A DNA stretch of 64,000 bases from contig JAZGTH010000071.1 of assembly GCA_036877525.1 (NCBI GenBank), positions 3,110,001 through 3,174,000 of the forward strand, read 5' to 3'. Source of the stretch: Chromobotia macracanthus. Taxonomy: Eukaryota > Chordata > Actinopteri > Cypriniformes > Botiidae. The notes under the pieces are model-generated. The model searched no databases. It saw only the letters and a list, made by a program, of their open reading frames with translations, and had not been told where the DNA came from. Below are positions 1 through 40,263 of the stretch, one piece after another (position 1 is the stretch's first letter; each line of letters starts with the position of its first letter). The translations under genes were made by a program, and so were the position numbers.

Positions 1-720
1 GAATGAATAGGGAAGATTGTTCACGATCTGGAAATTCAAAATGCTGACTCTTTTCACGCTTATCTGCACCCGGCGGAAGATCTTCAGGTAGCAGTACACG
101 ACGACCACAGTCTGTCCGATGATGGTGACCGCCAGAGTGCCGGCGGCGAACGGACTGGACGAGACCGACACCGACGTCCCCTTGTCGAAGGATGCTGGTG
201 CTGATGCTGCGTCCTCCGCATCCCTGCATCTCTCCGGTGGGTACCGGAACGACGCGAGCCAAGGAAACAGAGAGCCCAGCGAGATGAGCCACGACCCGGC
301 GATCATCCATTCCGTGTTTCTCTTCTGATACAGAGTTTGGTACACCGCGGGGGTTTTGGTGATCAAGACATACCGGTTCACCGCAATAAGCGAATGGGAA
401 AGCAACGACACCGTGATTCCCAGAAACAACAGCGCTTCTTTGAACGCCTGGTACCCGAGCACCAGGAACCTCCCCGTGGAGGCGGTCACCGCTTCGTGGG
501 GCATCCAGAAAGCGCACACCAACAAATCGGCCACGCAGCCGTTCACGATGAACGCGTTGCTGGCCGTGCGGAGCTTCTTAAACGTTACGACCAGATAGAT
601 GACAAGAAGGTTGAGGATGGTGCCCAGGACGCACATGAAGGAGTAGATCGCGGCGAGCGATATGCGCGATCCGCGTCCCAGCGCGCATTCAGACAGCGGC
701 GCGTCCGTGGCGTTTGGCAT
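1..720 (-). CDS. gpr88: G protein-coupled receptor 88, 5' part (C-terminus outside window)
   Basis: The minus strand is open from an ATG at 720 to the window edge, giving 240 residues without a stop. GPR88 is an orphan Gi/o-coupled plasma-membrane receptor, best known from striatal neurons. The translation starts MPNATDAPLSEC, then gives a first hydrophobic segment (about residues 25-50), TM2 with SNAFIVNGCVADLLVC, and a TM3 region VSLLSHSLIAVNRYVLIT, where NRY stands in place of the usual DRY as in human GPR88. The post-TM5 segment ISVKRVSILNF is nearly identical to the human receptor. TM6, TM7 and the tail are not in the window. The coding part is intronless here and GC-richer than its flanks. 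Next to cdc14a on the same strand, it matches the human GPR88-CDC14A order. Plus-strand reading frames at 119-964 are shadows. Family assignment is firm; only the 3' end is unseen. Confidence 0.93.
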   Translation of the reverse strand, partial: MPNATDAPLSECALGRGSRISLAAIYSFMCVLGTILNLLVIYLVVTFKKLRTASNAFIVNGCVADLLVCAFWMPHEAVTASTGRFLVLGYQAFKEALLFLGITVSLLSHSLIAVNRYVLITKTPAVYQTLYQKRNTEWMIAGSWLISLGSLFPWLASFRYPPERCRDAEDAASAPASFDKGTSVSVSSSPFAAGTLAVTIIGQTVVVVYCYLKIFRRVQISVKRVSILNFQIVNNLPYSF

Positions 721-1133
721 GATGGAAGAGAAGCGCATGCATCTGATTTCATCCGATCTCCTCGTCCGATCGCATCTCATCGCAGCTGAAGTCTCCCATT
801 ATGTGGCTAAAATGGTGAGACGCGTAGGAGAGCGCAGCCCCCCTTTGGCGACTTCCTTTGGTGAGGAAAATGGCTTTATATGTGCGGCTTCATCTCGCCC
901 GAGGAGGCGTGAGATCAACAAGAGCCCACGCTTCATTCTCACGTGTCCGCGTTATTTACACTGAGCACAAACACATTCATCATGAACACGAACCCATTGA
1001 CAACCTCCAGTAAACACTTTCAGTTGTTCTTAAATTCATTTTTGATTGCACAAACTACAGATGATGTTGCCTACCAAAATACAAATCTGCCTATATGTGC
1101 ATATATATGGATACGTGTGTATATGTGTATTAT

Positions 1134-1205
<72 letters not shown>

Positions 1206-3390
1206 GTGCAGCCATGTATATATTCAAAAGCAGACACTGCAGCTTCATCATTGCATTGAAAGGTGCATTCAACCCACAAACCCAATTAAAGATATTACAC
1301 CTTTGGCAGCTGTAGCAATGAAGAGTGCTTAATATAATATGTCAGACAGTCTTCTGAGACTAAGAGCAACAAAATAAACAACGCATTTTGAAATGCTTGC
1401 TAAATTCAATGACTCAGTTGTCACAGCTGCCTATAAAGTGCCTTGATCCTCACACTTCACTGTGATGCGTCTGATGACAACAAGTGTTTATTTGGCCACA
1501 TGTCGGACAAACAGCACAATACCATCTTGTCGACTGTATAAGACTAATTGGGCATCTGATGCTTTTTAATGAAGACAAAAACAACGTTCGTTCCCGCATG
1601 ATTTATGCTGTCAAAACGTGTTTATTTTGTTCTGGTCTTTGAAAGCATGTTTACACTGTAAAATAATCATGTACAACCCAGTACTTTGTATTTTCCTGCT
1701 CACTGACTACCGTTCGTGAATAGCAAATGCTTGTTCTACAGTAACTTTGTTAGATTTGTTTACACACAGTTTCAAAAATATATACTTTTATATAAGCAAG
1801 AGGGGGGGAGCTTACAGCAGGTACAACTGTAACTTTATATATGTATATATATAGCCTATATCAAAGAGGTAGAATACACCAATCCAATAAGAGTCTCCCA
1901 TAATGTATATACTGTACACAGATCATAACACCGTACGGAATGTACATAATGCTACAAGGTGAAGATGAATACAGAACAGTCATTAGTTATTAACAGGAAC
2001 CAAAAAATTCATTCATCAGATTGCAGTTGCATATAAACAGACAGGTTTAACTTACAGGTTAGCTCACCCATATGAAAACTCTGTTGTTTACCTACCCGGA
2101 TTTTAATTTTAAGTCAACATCTCAAAGATCGTAGCTTAAACCGCATCGATAAACTTATACAAACACTGTATGATAAATAACCTTCGTAAACGTCCTCGAA
2201 ACCGAAGATTCTACAGTCAAAATATTAAGCCGGGTAGAAACACTGGTTTAAAATACCCATCTGATGCTATATCAAAAATTAATGAGTAGATAATATAGTA
2301 GTTATGTGCATTACAAATAAAGGGGTTACGGATTCGAATGGTCGCCAGCTTTAATGTGTGCTGTACAGTTTGAACGTACTGTTGAAGAGTCTGTTATTTC
2401 TGAAAATATATTTATGTAGTTTGAGCTACGCTTGTAAATAAGGTGGGGGCTTGCACAGTACTCAGGGACGCTGGTGAAACTGGCTATCTAGTTAGATAAA
2501 GTGTTAACGCTTCTGCGTTCTCAACAGCCCTTCAAGCTCTTGAAAGCTGAGCTGTGTTGGTTTTAATAATCACGAACATTATGATGTCACAAAGGGCTGG
2601 GAAAAGAACCAGGTCCACCCTGTTACTTCTAGCAAACAAACAAAGCCCTTCATACACAGAGGAAAAACAAGACAAGATCTGTTCTTTCACTTGCAAACGT
2701 TCACGGTCTCATTAGCAGCCCACCGTTGCGTGGAGACGAGCCCATCTTTGACCCGCCTAACCTGATTAAAAATAAAAAACATGCACTTTCGTTCGCCTAA
2801 ATGTGCCCCCGAAACCCTTTGAAGTTGATACAAAGCTGTGAGCCCATTTTGCACCTTTCAAAAGCAGCTCTCCCACTTGATATGTTATTTAGTAAGTACA
2901 CTCAGGAGACAAAACTGTGAAATTTGCGTCAGACCGAATTCCCAAATCCAAAAATACACGAACGTATCAACAAAACGTGTCTGTCGTCAAACTTAAGATC
3001 ACGTGAAGTCCAAGATAAAATAGCAAGACAAAAATAGTACAAAATTCTTGATCTAAAAATATCTTTCAGTACAACCGTGATTTTCATATATGAAGAGTAT
3101 CTTACAAAAGCAAAAATAAAAAAGCAAGAACAAGTTGTGTTGAAAGGATGGCCATGGCTAGTTCATCAGATTTCAGGTCAGTTCAACCCTGTTGAAGCAG
3201 GATGTATTGTATGGGAACTATGGTCATTTAAACTGACCGGGGGATCAGTCAGAAGCATCAGCCACTGAGGTCTCAAGCACACCTCCCTGTTGGAACGGTT
3301 TCCTTTTCATGAAGTTTGAGGGCATGGTCATGGTGAAGGCATCACAGGGTGGAACCAGGCCAAGGGAGGGGTCAACGGAGAGTCGCTGCT
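721..3390. other. gpr88 upstream region, and probable cdc14a 3' UTR
   Basis: Between the gpr88 start and the cdc14a stop no further gene is supported. The stretch holds a CA microsatellite and AT-rich sequence. The cdc14a 3' untranslated region should run leftwards from 3390; a minus-strand AATAAA (plus TTTATT) near 1620 is one possible end, which would make a UTR of about 1.8 kb. This is inference. The short frames at 3077-3268 and 3309-3527 look like chance. Confidence 0.4.
1136..1202. repeat. (AC)n microsatellite
   Basis: About 33 uninterrupted AC dinucleotides between gpr88 and cdc14a. The reading frames across it, on both strands, are simple translations of the repeat and not genes. Confidence 0.98.
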
Positions 3391-31294
<27,904 letters not shown>

Positions 31295-32194
31295 CTTAAA
31301 CAGAGTCGTGAGGATCGCTGAATGTTTTAAGTTGTCGAGCGTCATCGACGGACCTTTTTGCGCAGCTACTAAACGAAGAACAAAGTATCGGTGCGATGCA
31401 AAACCTGCAGCGTCTCTCTGAACTAATGCTGCAAATACCCCGAGTAGTTTAGGGGCAAAACAGCCTCATTAAACGTCCCAGGAAGGCACTGAAGTGCTGG
31501 TGCATTCTCCCCCCCACACCCCGCGTCTATGTCGTCTTCCTGCCCAGAGAAAAGCCACCAGATGAAGTGATGAAGTTATTACAGATCTGGCGAGGCGGTG
31601 CATCCGCGACAGCGTTTCCCAAGACGAGATGAACTATTGCAACTTCTCGATCTGCGAAAACGGCTCGAAATGCGTCGTTACAACATCCCGGATCGTAAAA
31701 GTGCGTGCGTAACTAGCATGCGAGATTTTCTTCCGCCCAGCTAAGCGTCCAAATCGGCGGAAATGTCTCGGTTTTGGTCGGACAGACGGATGTGATCTCG
31801 AAACTCTTTAAATGCGAATCTTTCTCGTGCCGCGATCGCGAAGAGTCAAGCGCGAGCTTAAAGGGACGTCACGTGGCCACAGGCTGTCCAATCAGCGGCG
31901 CCGAAGGATGTTCCTGAGGTTAACTCTGAATCGACCAGCTAAGAGTCGATGTGAGTGATCACGTAATTTAATTTGTTTGAGTGTTGCTTTGCTATAAATA
32001 CATATGCATGTATAAACACAATCTGTCTGTCTCTCTATATATCTAGCCGTCTGTCTGTCTGTCTGCCTGCCTGTCTGTCTGTCTGTGTTAAGAAATCTAC
32101 TAATATATATGGTAGCTAACTGCAGTTTTAATCCTCTAAATTAAGAAATTAAACTAATTTGGGTTCTCTGCACCAAAACATACACTTTCTATTT

Positions 32195-32198
<4 letters not shown>

Positions 32199-32261
<63 letters not shown>
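32199..32261. repeat. (TA)n microsatellite
   Basis: About 31 uninterrupted TA units upstream of the cdc14a promoter. Confidence 0.98.
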
Positions 32262-32266
<5 letters not shown>

Positions 32267-33749
32267 AATATATCTATGTGCAAATATTCTTAATCTCTTA
32301 ACTCATAGCCTTGCTATGAACCCAAACGCAAGAGTAGCCAGCCAGACAATCTGACATCTCAGACATCTCAGATATCATTCACTCACACTGGACTGTTTAT
32401 TCGGGTCATTCACAACAACAGCTGGAGGGATCATGTACGAGATGCATCACACTGCAGTCACTCAATGGTTCTAAACAGTTTGTACTTAACATATGGACAC
32501 CATGAAGGAGATTAGTAACCTTCTATATTGTATTTACGTGTTTAGGCAGTAAGCAATTCGGAACCCGGTAAGGTAGGTTGTTTTGGTGCATAAGATTTGA
32601 ATAATCTGCAAATGAGCAAACGGCACACACTGTACGCTCTGCTCATTGGCTACAGGAACTATCGACAAGCTTATTTATCTTTGGGTTTATAATATAGCAG
32701 TGTGTTTGTAGGGCTATATAAATGGGTGGTGTTGGTTGTAACCTTTGGACAGCAGCTTGGAGAATATAAAATAAAGGAATCCATGCACCCTAATGCATCA
32801 CACGCAACTACTGCCCCAATCAAATGGAGAAATCGCATGCAACTCCTTAGTCTTCATATAAGCATGTCACATGCAAAGTCTATAAAGCAACATTTCACTC
32901 AACACTATTGTTCTGTTTTTATCAACAATGTTCTACGTTAAAGCAAATCCATCATACCTCCAATCAAGGAGATCCAGACCTTGTGCACAGCTTGGGCTGA
33001 CTGGCTCCATTCACTGTTCTCCTGGGATCTCCAGGAACCAACGTCTGACATGCCTTCATGAAGGTTTAACAGACCCGGTGTTGGTGGAACCCACGGTTTT
33101 CTCTGTTGCCCGTGGAAAGGCAGACTCCCGGGACTCTAGACCATGCAGGGCACAGAGTGTGTTTTGGACAATACACAGACTCAACAGCTTGAACAGTAGT
33201 CTGTGGGGACACAGTGTGCTAGTGCAACAGAACGGGCAGGATCTGGTTCGTGCGACCGGCTCGGGTTTCCTCACAAGGCTTGTGTTACAGTCCCTGTGAG
33301 GTGTGACTTTCAGACTTTCTCATGTTACTTTTCCGAACGATCGGTGGTAACGTGCCATTTCGCTCCTTGGACATTGATCCAGGTTGCACAGAATTTTGTT
33401 ATTTTATCTTCTGGTGTCATTATGTGACGTAATATTTCTGAGGTTTTTAGAGCATGTTAGTTGGACTTTCTGTTCGGCTGTACAAGTACACAAGCTGATA
33501 AGAAAGACGTGACATCATGGAAAAACTAGTGGACAGGAAGCGAGCAGGTTTCATGTAGGTGGTGAGTGGCGTGCTAGCCGACTGCCAAGTGAAAATTAAG
33601 ATGATTCTTTTCACTGTATATTGAGGTCAGCCACTGACGCTATTTATAAAAGGTGACCAAGGTCACATAGACAACCTTTTGTCCAGTGACCGAATTAGAT
33701 TTAAAAAGCAAAGTGATTCCCAATGGTATTCATGACATGTTAACTCAAT

Positions 33750-34004
33750 CCCGGCTAACAATTTTAGGTTGTTAGAACATTTCTCTAATGTTTCCATTAA
33801 GTAGTTTTTTAGACGTACTAACGTTATTGCTTAGTTATAAGAATGTTATACAATTTTTTAATTCTGTAATGTTTTTAAAATGTTCCACTAACAATTTAGG
33901 AATGTTTTTAATATACATGATACATAAAAAAGTTGTACTAATGTTACTGTAAGTGTTTTTTTTTAAAGAGAGAACTTTTAGAGAACGTTACTTGTTAGCT
34001 GGGA
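33750..34004. mobile_element. Palindromic MITE, second copy of 'agctggga/cccagct' family
   Basis: The left arm ccggctaacaattttaggtt and the right arm agaacgttacttgttagctg are imperfect inverted repeats, with AT-rich internal sequence containing 'gaacattt' and 'aatgttcc' words. Same family as 4263-4580. Confidence 0.6.
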
Positions 34005-34981
34005 TGTCTTTTCATGTTAAACCAGGATTAACTTCATCCAAAATCTGAACCAGCAACTGCTAGAGACACAATATGATTTCATCTGTGACAGGAAGGAAGC
34101 ATGCTGACAATAACTAGTTCTGCAGTCTCTGGCAGGCCCACAAAACACTGAGGCTCAGTATGATGATGAAAACGCTTGGTCAACCAATGTTTTTTTATTA
34201 ACAAATCCTGACAGATGTTATGTATGTACATATGCATGAATATACACCCATCTCAGCAATATCACAGATACACAAGGGCTTGCCTTAAGATAAACCTTAT
34301 GAGGCGAAAACGAAAAGTTGGTTAAGAGATTTAGGTCAAATTTATGTCACAAGTAGGCTACAGATTGATGTCTTTGACTTTGAAATTTAATTTGCATGGT
34401 GATGAGAAAATGACACGTTATCATCAAATTCCTAGTACGTGTGTGTTTAGGTAGCTAGTTAATAAATGCTTGTTGAGAACATACATTGCTGTCCATCCTG
34501 CCTCAATATCTAATCTAATGTAGGCCAAAGGTTATTAAAAGCAACATGCTGTTGAAGTTTAATAAAAATTCATGCTAATGATACTACTTCAAACTAGTAT
34601 GTCGCCCAGCAATAATCTTTAATGTTATTCTTTGTGACATGTACAGCATGTTCAAACATGTTTACTCTATAAACCTCAACTTATCTGTGATGCCATTTTT
34701 GTGGACAAAATTCATTACTTTATGATTAATCAGTTCACACCAGTGTTGACATATCAGTATACAGTATGTGTACAGAAGAACAGGTCGGGGCCATTGATTA
34801 TAATGCCTCTTATGTAACAACCTTTTTACAGCAGGTGTCTGATCTGTTAACACAAACAGAGCTGCCTGTTTTATATCTAGGGTAATCTCCAAAAATCAAA
34901 TATACATTTTTAAGGCCTTATGAATTTTTTAAAATAGCCCATTGTGCTTTAGCTACATTGTAGTCATAATCTATAATCTGC

Positions 34982-35232
34982 TACACTAAAAAACTTTTGC
35001 TGCCTTAAATTTTTAAGTTGAATCAATTTGGCTGCACAAGTCCTTTCAACTTACAAAGAGTAATCTTGACTGGTCTTGAGTTGCTGTAACTTTTAAGAAA
35101 TGCTTAAAAAATTAACCTATTTTTAAAAATTATACCAGTCAGGATTTAAAATTTTGTTTTTAAATGACTTATATACGTATAGCCAAGTTGATTAAGCTTA
35201 AAAAATTAAGGCAGCAAAGTTTTTACAGTGTA
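34982..35232. mobile_element. MITE with about 50-bp terminal inverted repeats
   Basis: The left terminus tacactaaaaaacttttgct continues to aagttgaatcaatttggct. The right terminus runs agccaagttgattaagctta to agtttttacagtgta, a clear inverted copy. There is a 'gctgccttaaattttt' motif in both arms. No coding capacity. Intergenic between cdc14a and rtca. Confidence 0.8.
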
Positions 35233-37155
35233 CTTTCTAGTCAGTTGCAAGTGGTATTAGAGGGCGGGACTTTCTCATGAGGCAGTCATTTGATTGGACA
35301 AAATTCTGAGAGGTGCAACGTGAGTCATCAATATTTTTGGCTTTTTTTTTTTGGAAGAGCAACACTGACATTTTAAGTGCATATATAATTGATAAACAAT
35401 GTGAACAGTTTAATTTTGATTTCAGATTTTCAGCATTACCATACCACATGTGGAAAACACCATCTTACCCATCAAAAACAAAAAATCATTAACAGCTTGT
35501 ATTACTTTTTATAATGTATTACTAAATAATTTTTTCCCTTAAAAAAAATCCCAACTTAATTTTTTTAAAAATACCAACTTCAAAATGAATTTCTTTGTTT
35601 CATCCCTTCTCTTGTTTCAATATCACCAATTTCTCTTTTGCTTCACCAGTGTTTAATTACAGCAACAGATGTACCGGACAGCCAATGATCAGACCGACAG
35701 ACCATTAAATGTAATTCAGAAACCACACCCACTCCCTCCCAGAGGGAAGCGTCTCTTTTAAACAATTGTAGATGCCCTTTCCAGACGTAAGGGCTCCATG
35801 CATATTCACGCATCATCACATGGTTTACCCCATTCTCTTCTTCTCCCTCTATTGTTCTGGCATCTGCCGGGAGTAATTGTATTGGCCTTGAGCACAAAGG
35901 ACCCTAGGGGAGAGACTCCAGTTGGATCGGTAACCGCTAACACTTGTAGACCATCTCTAGGGTGTGCTAAATGTGAAGATTTGCATTGTTGGCTGAACAA
36001 GCGCTTTCTCTTCGTAAAATTGTTTTCTGGGCCATCATATGGGAGGGAGACTGTTGAGTGCCACACCAAACATCTTTAAAAACTCTTCTCTATATCAGCC
36101 ATATACATAAAAGAAAGATTTACAATGGCTTAATTACATCATAATAGCCCAGGTTGGTACTTATACATGCATTAAAAAAAAAAAACAAAAACAGCAAAAA
36201 CCGCTAGACAGTTACAGGTTAAGTGAGTTATATAAGGTAAGTGAGCCATTTACTGAAATAAGCACAGTCAAGTTTGAATATTGTATGTCTATTATTTTAT
36301 TGTAATTTTTTTTCTCCTGAAAAATATTTTAATGCAAATAACAAAAGAACATGGTCGCCTAAAGCGAACAAAAAAAGTCAACCAAACCAACATCTGCGAA
36401 CCCATCGTATAAATAACAAACAGTAATAATGAACAGGAACGAAACCAGTGACTTTTTACTTTAAGCGACTTTCAGTTCAATTCAAAATTACTAACAGCAC
36501 AAGTCTAAAGAGAGATGTTGTGCAAGACAGAGGAAAAAACAGAATAAAATGAATGATTTCGGAAATTTGTTTCTTGCCAACACAAATAACTGATCTTAAA
36601 TAATTTACAAAATACAAAGCTGCTACATAAACTTAAGGGATGGTATGACCTTTTCTTTTCCTCCGTGTACACATAGTGCACTAAATTTACCAGTGACATT
36701 ACTAATTTCATGCATGTTTGTTAAGCAATTGTTAACTGCAAAACCGGTTGTGAAATTAAGGGTTGTAATGAAGCTTTAAGGCTTGTGTTGGGGTGCGGAA
36801 AGCAAATTTGACTGTTTTAATCTGAAAACTATAAAAGACAGGATTCAACAGAAACCGGTCGAGAATATTTCAAAAAGGGTTCGAACTTTTCAAAGGTGAC
36901 ATGTTTAATTAAAGTATAAGGCAATACCCTGAGTAACAAATGTCCTAGAGGGGCGCAGAACAGTTGGCATAGGGAATAAACATGGACTGGCAGACTGACC
37001 CCTGGTCAATGCAAAAAACTAATCAATCCTGAGATAACTTCAAAATAATGTCAAGCTATCTTTAAGTTATCCAGTCTGTTACAGTAGTAGTGTCTCTCTG
37101 CTACAAGTCCTTAAGATGACTTTATCTGACTTATCTTGGCTGGGAACAAGCCAAG

Positions 37156-40100
37156 TTACAAGCTAGCATTGGTGGCACCTATTCCTTGGCACTCGATAAT
37201 GTAGGTATCATTGTTGGCGTGCTCATCTTCCGCCTTGCGTATAACAAATTTGGCCTGTAAACAAAAAATGACAAAACTTAGCATTTCCCATCAAAAAGGT
37301 CTAGTCGTTGTTATAATTCAAGATCTACAGAAAGTGCATCTGCATACGATTCCAAACTTACATTAGTGAGCTGCTCTGCGACGTGGATTGCCGTCTGTGT
37401 GTGGAGAGTGATCGGGCCAGTCCGCATTCTGGATGTGCCATTCGCCAAGGCCATAAAAATAATAAGCTGTAGAAGGAACATATAATTTACTCACACTTAA
37501 GTACACACTTGCTCTTAGCAGGTACTTGTTAAACAAATCTCTGACCTGGTCTTGCAAGAACTCGTCCACGCAACCATTGTGTCTGATGTTCCTTAGCAAC
37601 ATCTCAGCAGCTTCAATTCCAACTTTGTCGGCGTACACACCTGACGAGCAGAAAGACAGCATAAACAATCAAATCCAATTCCAATTTGTATTTCCAAGTT
37701 TAAAATGAATCAACTCGTTCATCAGAGCCCAATTGGCGAGATGCACTAAGGGAACATTTAGGGTATTATGCACTTCAGAATATTCCATGACCTTCTGTTC
37801 TTCATAACCTCAAGCAAAGGAACAGACCTGTCTTTGTGATGCAATGCCCTCTAGTGGCAAAACTAGAACACTGAACTAATTGTTCTCTTCCATCTGCTGG
37901 AAATGTTCTGGGCAAGCGGACAACTCTTACCCTTTTTGCCAAGAGACGATCCGGCAAATATGCAGCCGGTTGATGATTCCGCAATTATTCTGCCAGAATA
38001 CAGAAAAACAACACGTCAGCAACAACAAAACTTCCAACACTCAAGACGCACCGGGTTCAAGACCGGATGTACTCACATAATTCCATTGCCGTTGCCACAC
38101 GCCTTGTCCTTCTCCTGCAGAGACTGGATGTTGATGTACAAGTCTTTAATCTCTTTCCTGATAGTGCGTACTGCCGCTGTGGACATGTCCTTCGCCAGCT
38201 GAAAATCAAGAGCAGTTTAATCAAAGTTCACGAGTTTGTCCAATCAGCGATTCCAAAACAAAAGCAGTTTGTCCCTCTGTCCAAACATGCCGATTAATCG
38301 AAGCATGTTTTGGTTTACAAGCTTATCTCCAGGGTCATTTATGAATTTAAAATATAGTGTTGATAGTTATCCTGTACCTTGAAAGGCAAAACTCCAGCCA
38401 CAAAAGCTCTGCCATAGATTTTGGTGATGTTTCCTCTGTCGGTCATGTTTATGGGAGCGAGTTCCTTCACAGGGTTCACCTTGACCACGACTTCTCCACC
38501 TCCCTTAGGATAGTAACCTCTGTTTTGTTTTGTTTTTTAACAAAAAACAGGTTTTTTTATTCATTTTCAATACCTGCTTGAGAATCATTAGGTTTATGTC
38601 AGACCGAACTGAATTTGCACATTTACCTCATTCTCACGTCACAGTCAAACTGAATCCCAAATCTCTCCACAACTGGTTTGAAGACCTACATAGAGTTTTA
38701 AAGAGCTCAGTGATGTCACAAAAATGAATAATGGGATTTCAAAAGAATTAAACAGCCACTTATGGAAGAACAAGCAGCTGATGAGTCAGCTGTTCCTGCC
38801 CAGTGTGCAAATACACCAGACTGCTTCGTACCTTCATCGTGTAGTCAATCTGAGGTGCCATCTCAGCATTGGTTCCTCCTTTTAAGCACAGCTCAGACGG
38901 GCCCTGAGCGAACAGCGCACAGGGCAGAGATATCTGCATCAGCAGTCCGGTGCTTCTACACAACAGACAAACAAAAAACAAAGAGCTCAGGTTGAAGGCC
39001 TGAAAGAAATGCTTTGTCATGGCCAAAGAGCATCCAAGTGTAATTTCACATTTACGCATTTATCCAAAATGACTTACGGCGCATTCGGTACATGCATTCC
39101 CTGTCAATCGAACCCACAACCTTTGCGCTACTAGCGCAATGCTCTGAACGTCACAAGTTTACCGTCAATGTGTAAGCCAATGCACATCACGCAGGTTTTT
39201 AAAACGATCAAGTGCTTTCATACGACTTCCTGTCTCTTACCCGGCCGTCTGAGTGTCAGCGATGTGACTGCCACCCTTGATTTTCCCAGGAGTGAGTGTA
39301 ATTTCCGAGGATCCCACTGTGGCTCCCTCCAGACTGCCGTCACACATGTCCCTCACCAGCTCAAGACCTGACAGATGCTGAGGCCTGGAGATGTTGAATA
39401 GGAGGGTGGGGGTAACAATTAAAAAGATGACTTTGTTGTTTTAAACCCAATCTTTTTGGTTTAAAGAAACACAGTTACACGATGTATATAGAAAGAAATG
39501 TGAATATCACCAAGTTTCGACAAACTTTAATTAATGGACACGTCTTTATATTTATATCTACAAATGGCACAACAAAGCAAAACATTTACACAAGAAAGGG
39601 AAAATGTTAGTAAAATGCTCGAAATTAAAGCGTTTGAAGGAAAACCTAGGTAGAGATAAACAGAACATGGAAAGTTACCATGTGCTTCTGTCCCAACTAA
39701 CAAAGGGCCCCATTAGAAATTGATGGTAAAAGTATTAAACTGCTTTTTTTGTGGCAAACACCATCTAAGACATCTTCACTATGTAAATTGTGGCCTATCT
39801 ACATGGTTGACTTGAACAGTTAAGCTGAAATTAAGTCACTAGACTGCAACAACCCAACTTTGCTTTGTTTCTCGAGTCACTGTTAAACAGAAAAGGGAGG
39901 GGTATGGGTGCCAGCTTCCAGATATCACAAATAAGTTTAAAGGCGCACAAAGGCCCGTAAAACTAGATATGTGATGAGTGTCAAAGAAAGTGATCTTCAC
40001 CTCAAACCCGGAGTGCTTCTGCCGGCTCGAATTTTATGGATTTTAATGGACGCCCCTTGGATGCAACTCAGCGCCGCGGCCGCTCTTAAAATCTGTCCTC

Positions 40101-40263
40101 CCTTTAGAGAAAAACACGGAGAATGCGTTTCAGGAGACATTTTCAAGCGCTGCGAGCCCAGTGAAACAAATGTTATAACTTTATTTCAAGAGAAACGGGC
40201 CGGTAAATGAACGCTCACCCCTTCCATCGCACTTCCGTCCATGTCGAACGTCGTTGCGGCCAT
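37156..40263 (-). CDS. rtca: RNA 3'-terminal phosphate cyclase (11 exons)
   Basis: Exons 5' to 3': 40219-40263, 40001-40101, 39241-39384, 38832-38955, 38627-38685, 38378-38519, 38077-38198, 37931-37989, 37546-37640, 37362-37466, 37156-37254. The total is 1095 nt, 364 aa (human 366), in frame throughout. The enzyme uses ATP to turn an RNA 3'-phosphate into a 2',3'-cyclic phosphate via an enzyme-AMP intermediate, mainly in the nucleus. Visible family blocks are EGGGQILRAAAALSC, RAGRSTPGLRPQHLSGLELV, LKGGTNAEMAPQIDYT, GYYPKGGGEV, AESSTGCIFAGSS and, near residues 318-328, LHTQTAIHVAEQ, which carries the conserved histidine region taken as the nucleotidylated site. The first exon is MAATTFDMDGSAMEG. 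The donor of exon 9 is GTCAGA, weaker than the others. It is divergent from dbt and shares the intervening 1.27 kb. Confidence 0.95.
39060..39160 (-). repeat. tRNA-like SINE, minus orientation, in rtca intron 3
   Basis: The B-box complement (cctgtcaatcgaacccaca) and A-box complement (gcgctactagcgcaatgctc) sit at tRNA-like spacing, next to a 3' tail resembling other cyprinid SINE tails ('catttatccaaaatgactta'). Confidence 0.55.

Larger units (their letters stand above)
31901..36290. other. Intergenic region between cdc14a and rtca
   Basis: No recognised gene. It holds (CTGT)n at about 32052-32090, a pure TA run, two palindromic elements and AT-rich sequence. The stretch 32940-33300 is GC-richer and open in one plus frame for 123 codons (32928-33299), but its translation resembles nothing I know and has no clear splice sites. 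The probable end of the rtca 3' UTR is near 36296 (minus-strand AATAAA). Confidence 0.4.

Noticed and set aside
337..789. 150-aa plus-strand frame, Arg/His-rich
   Set aside because: Shadow of the gpr88 coding sequence on the minus strand; the composition is that of a reversed GC-rich gene.
1036..1315. Frames on both strands with Cys-Val or His-Thr runs
   Set aside because: Made by translating the (AC)n repeat.
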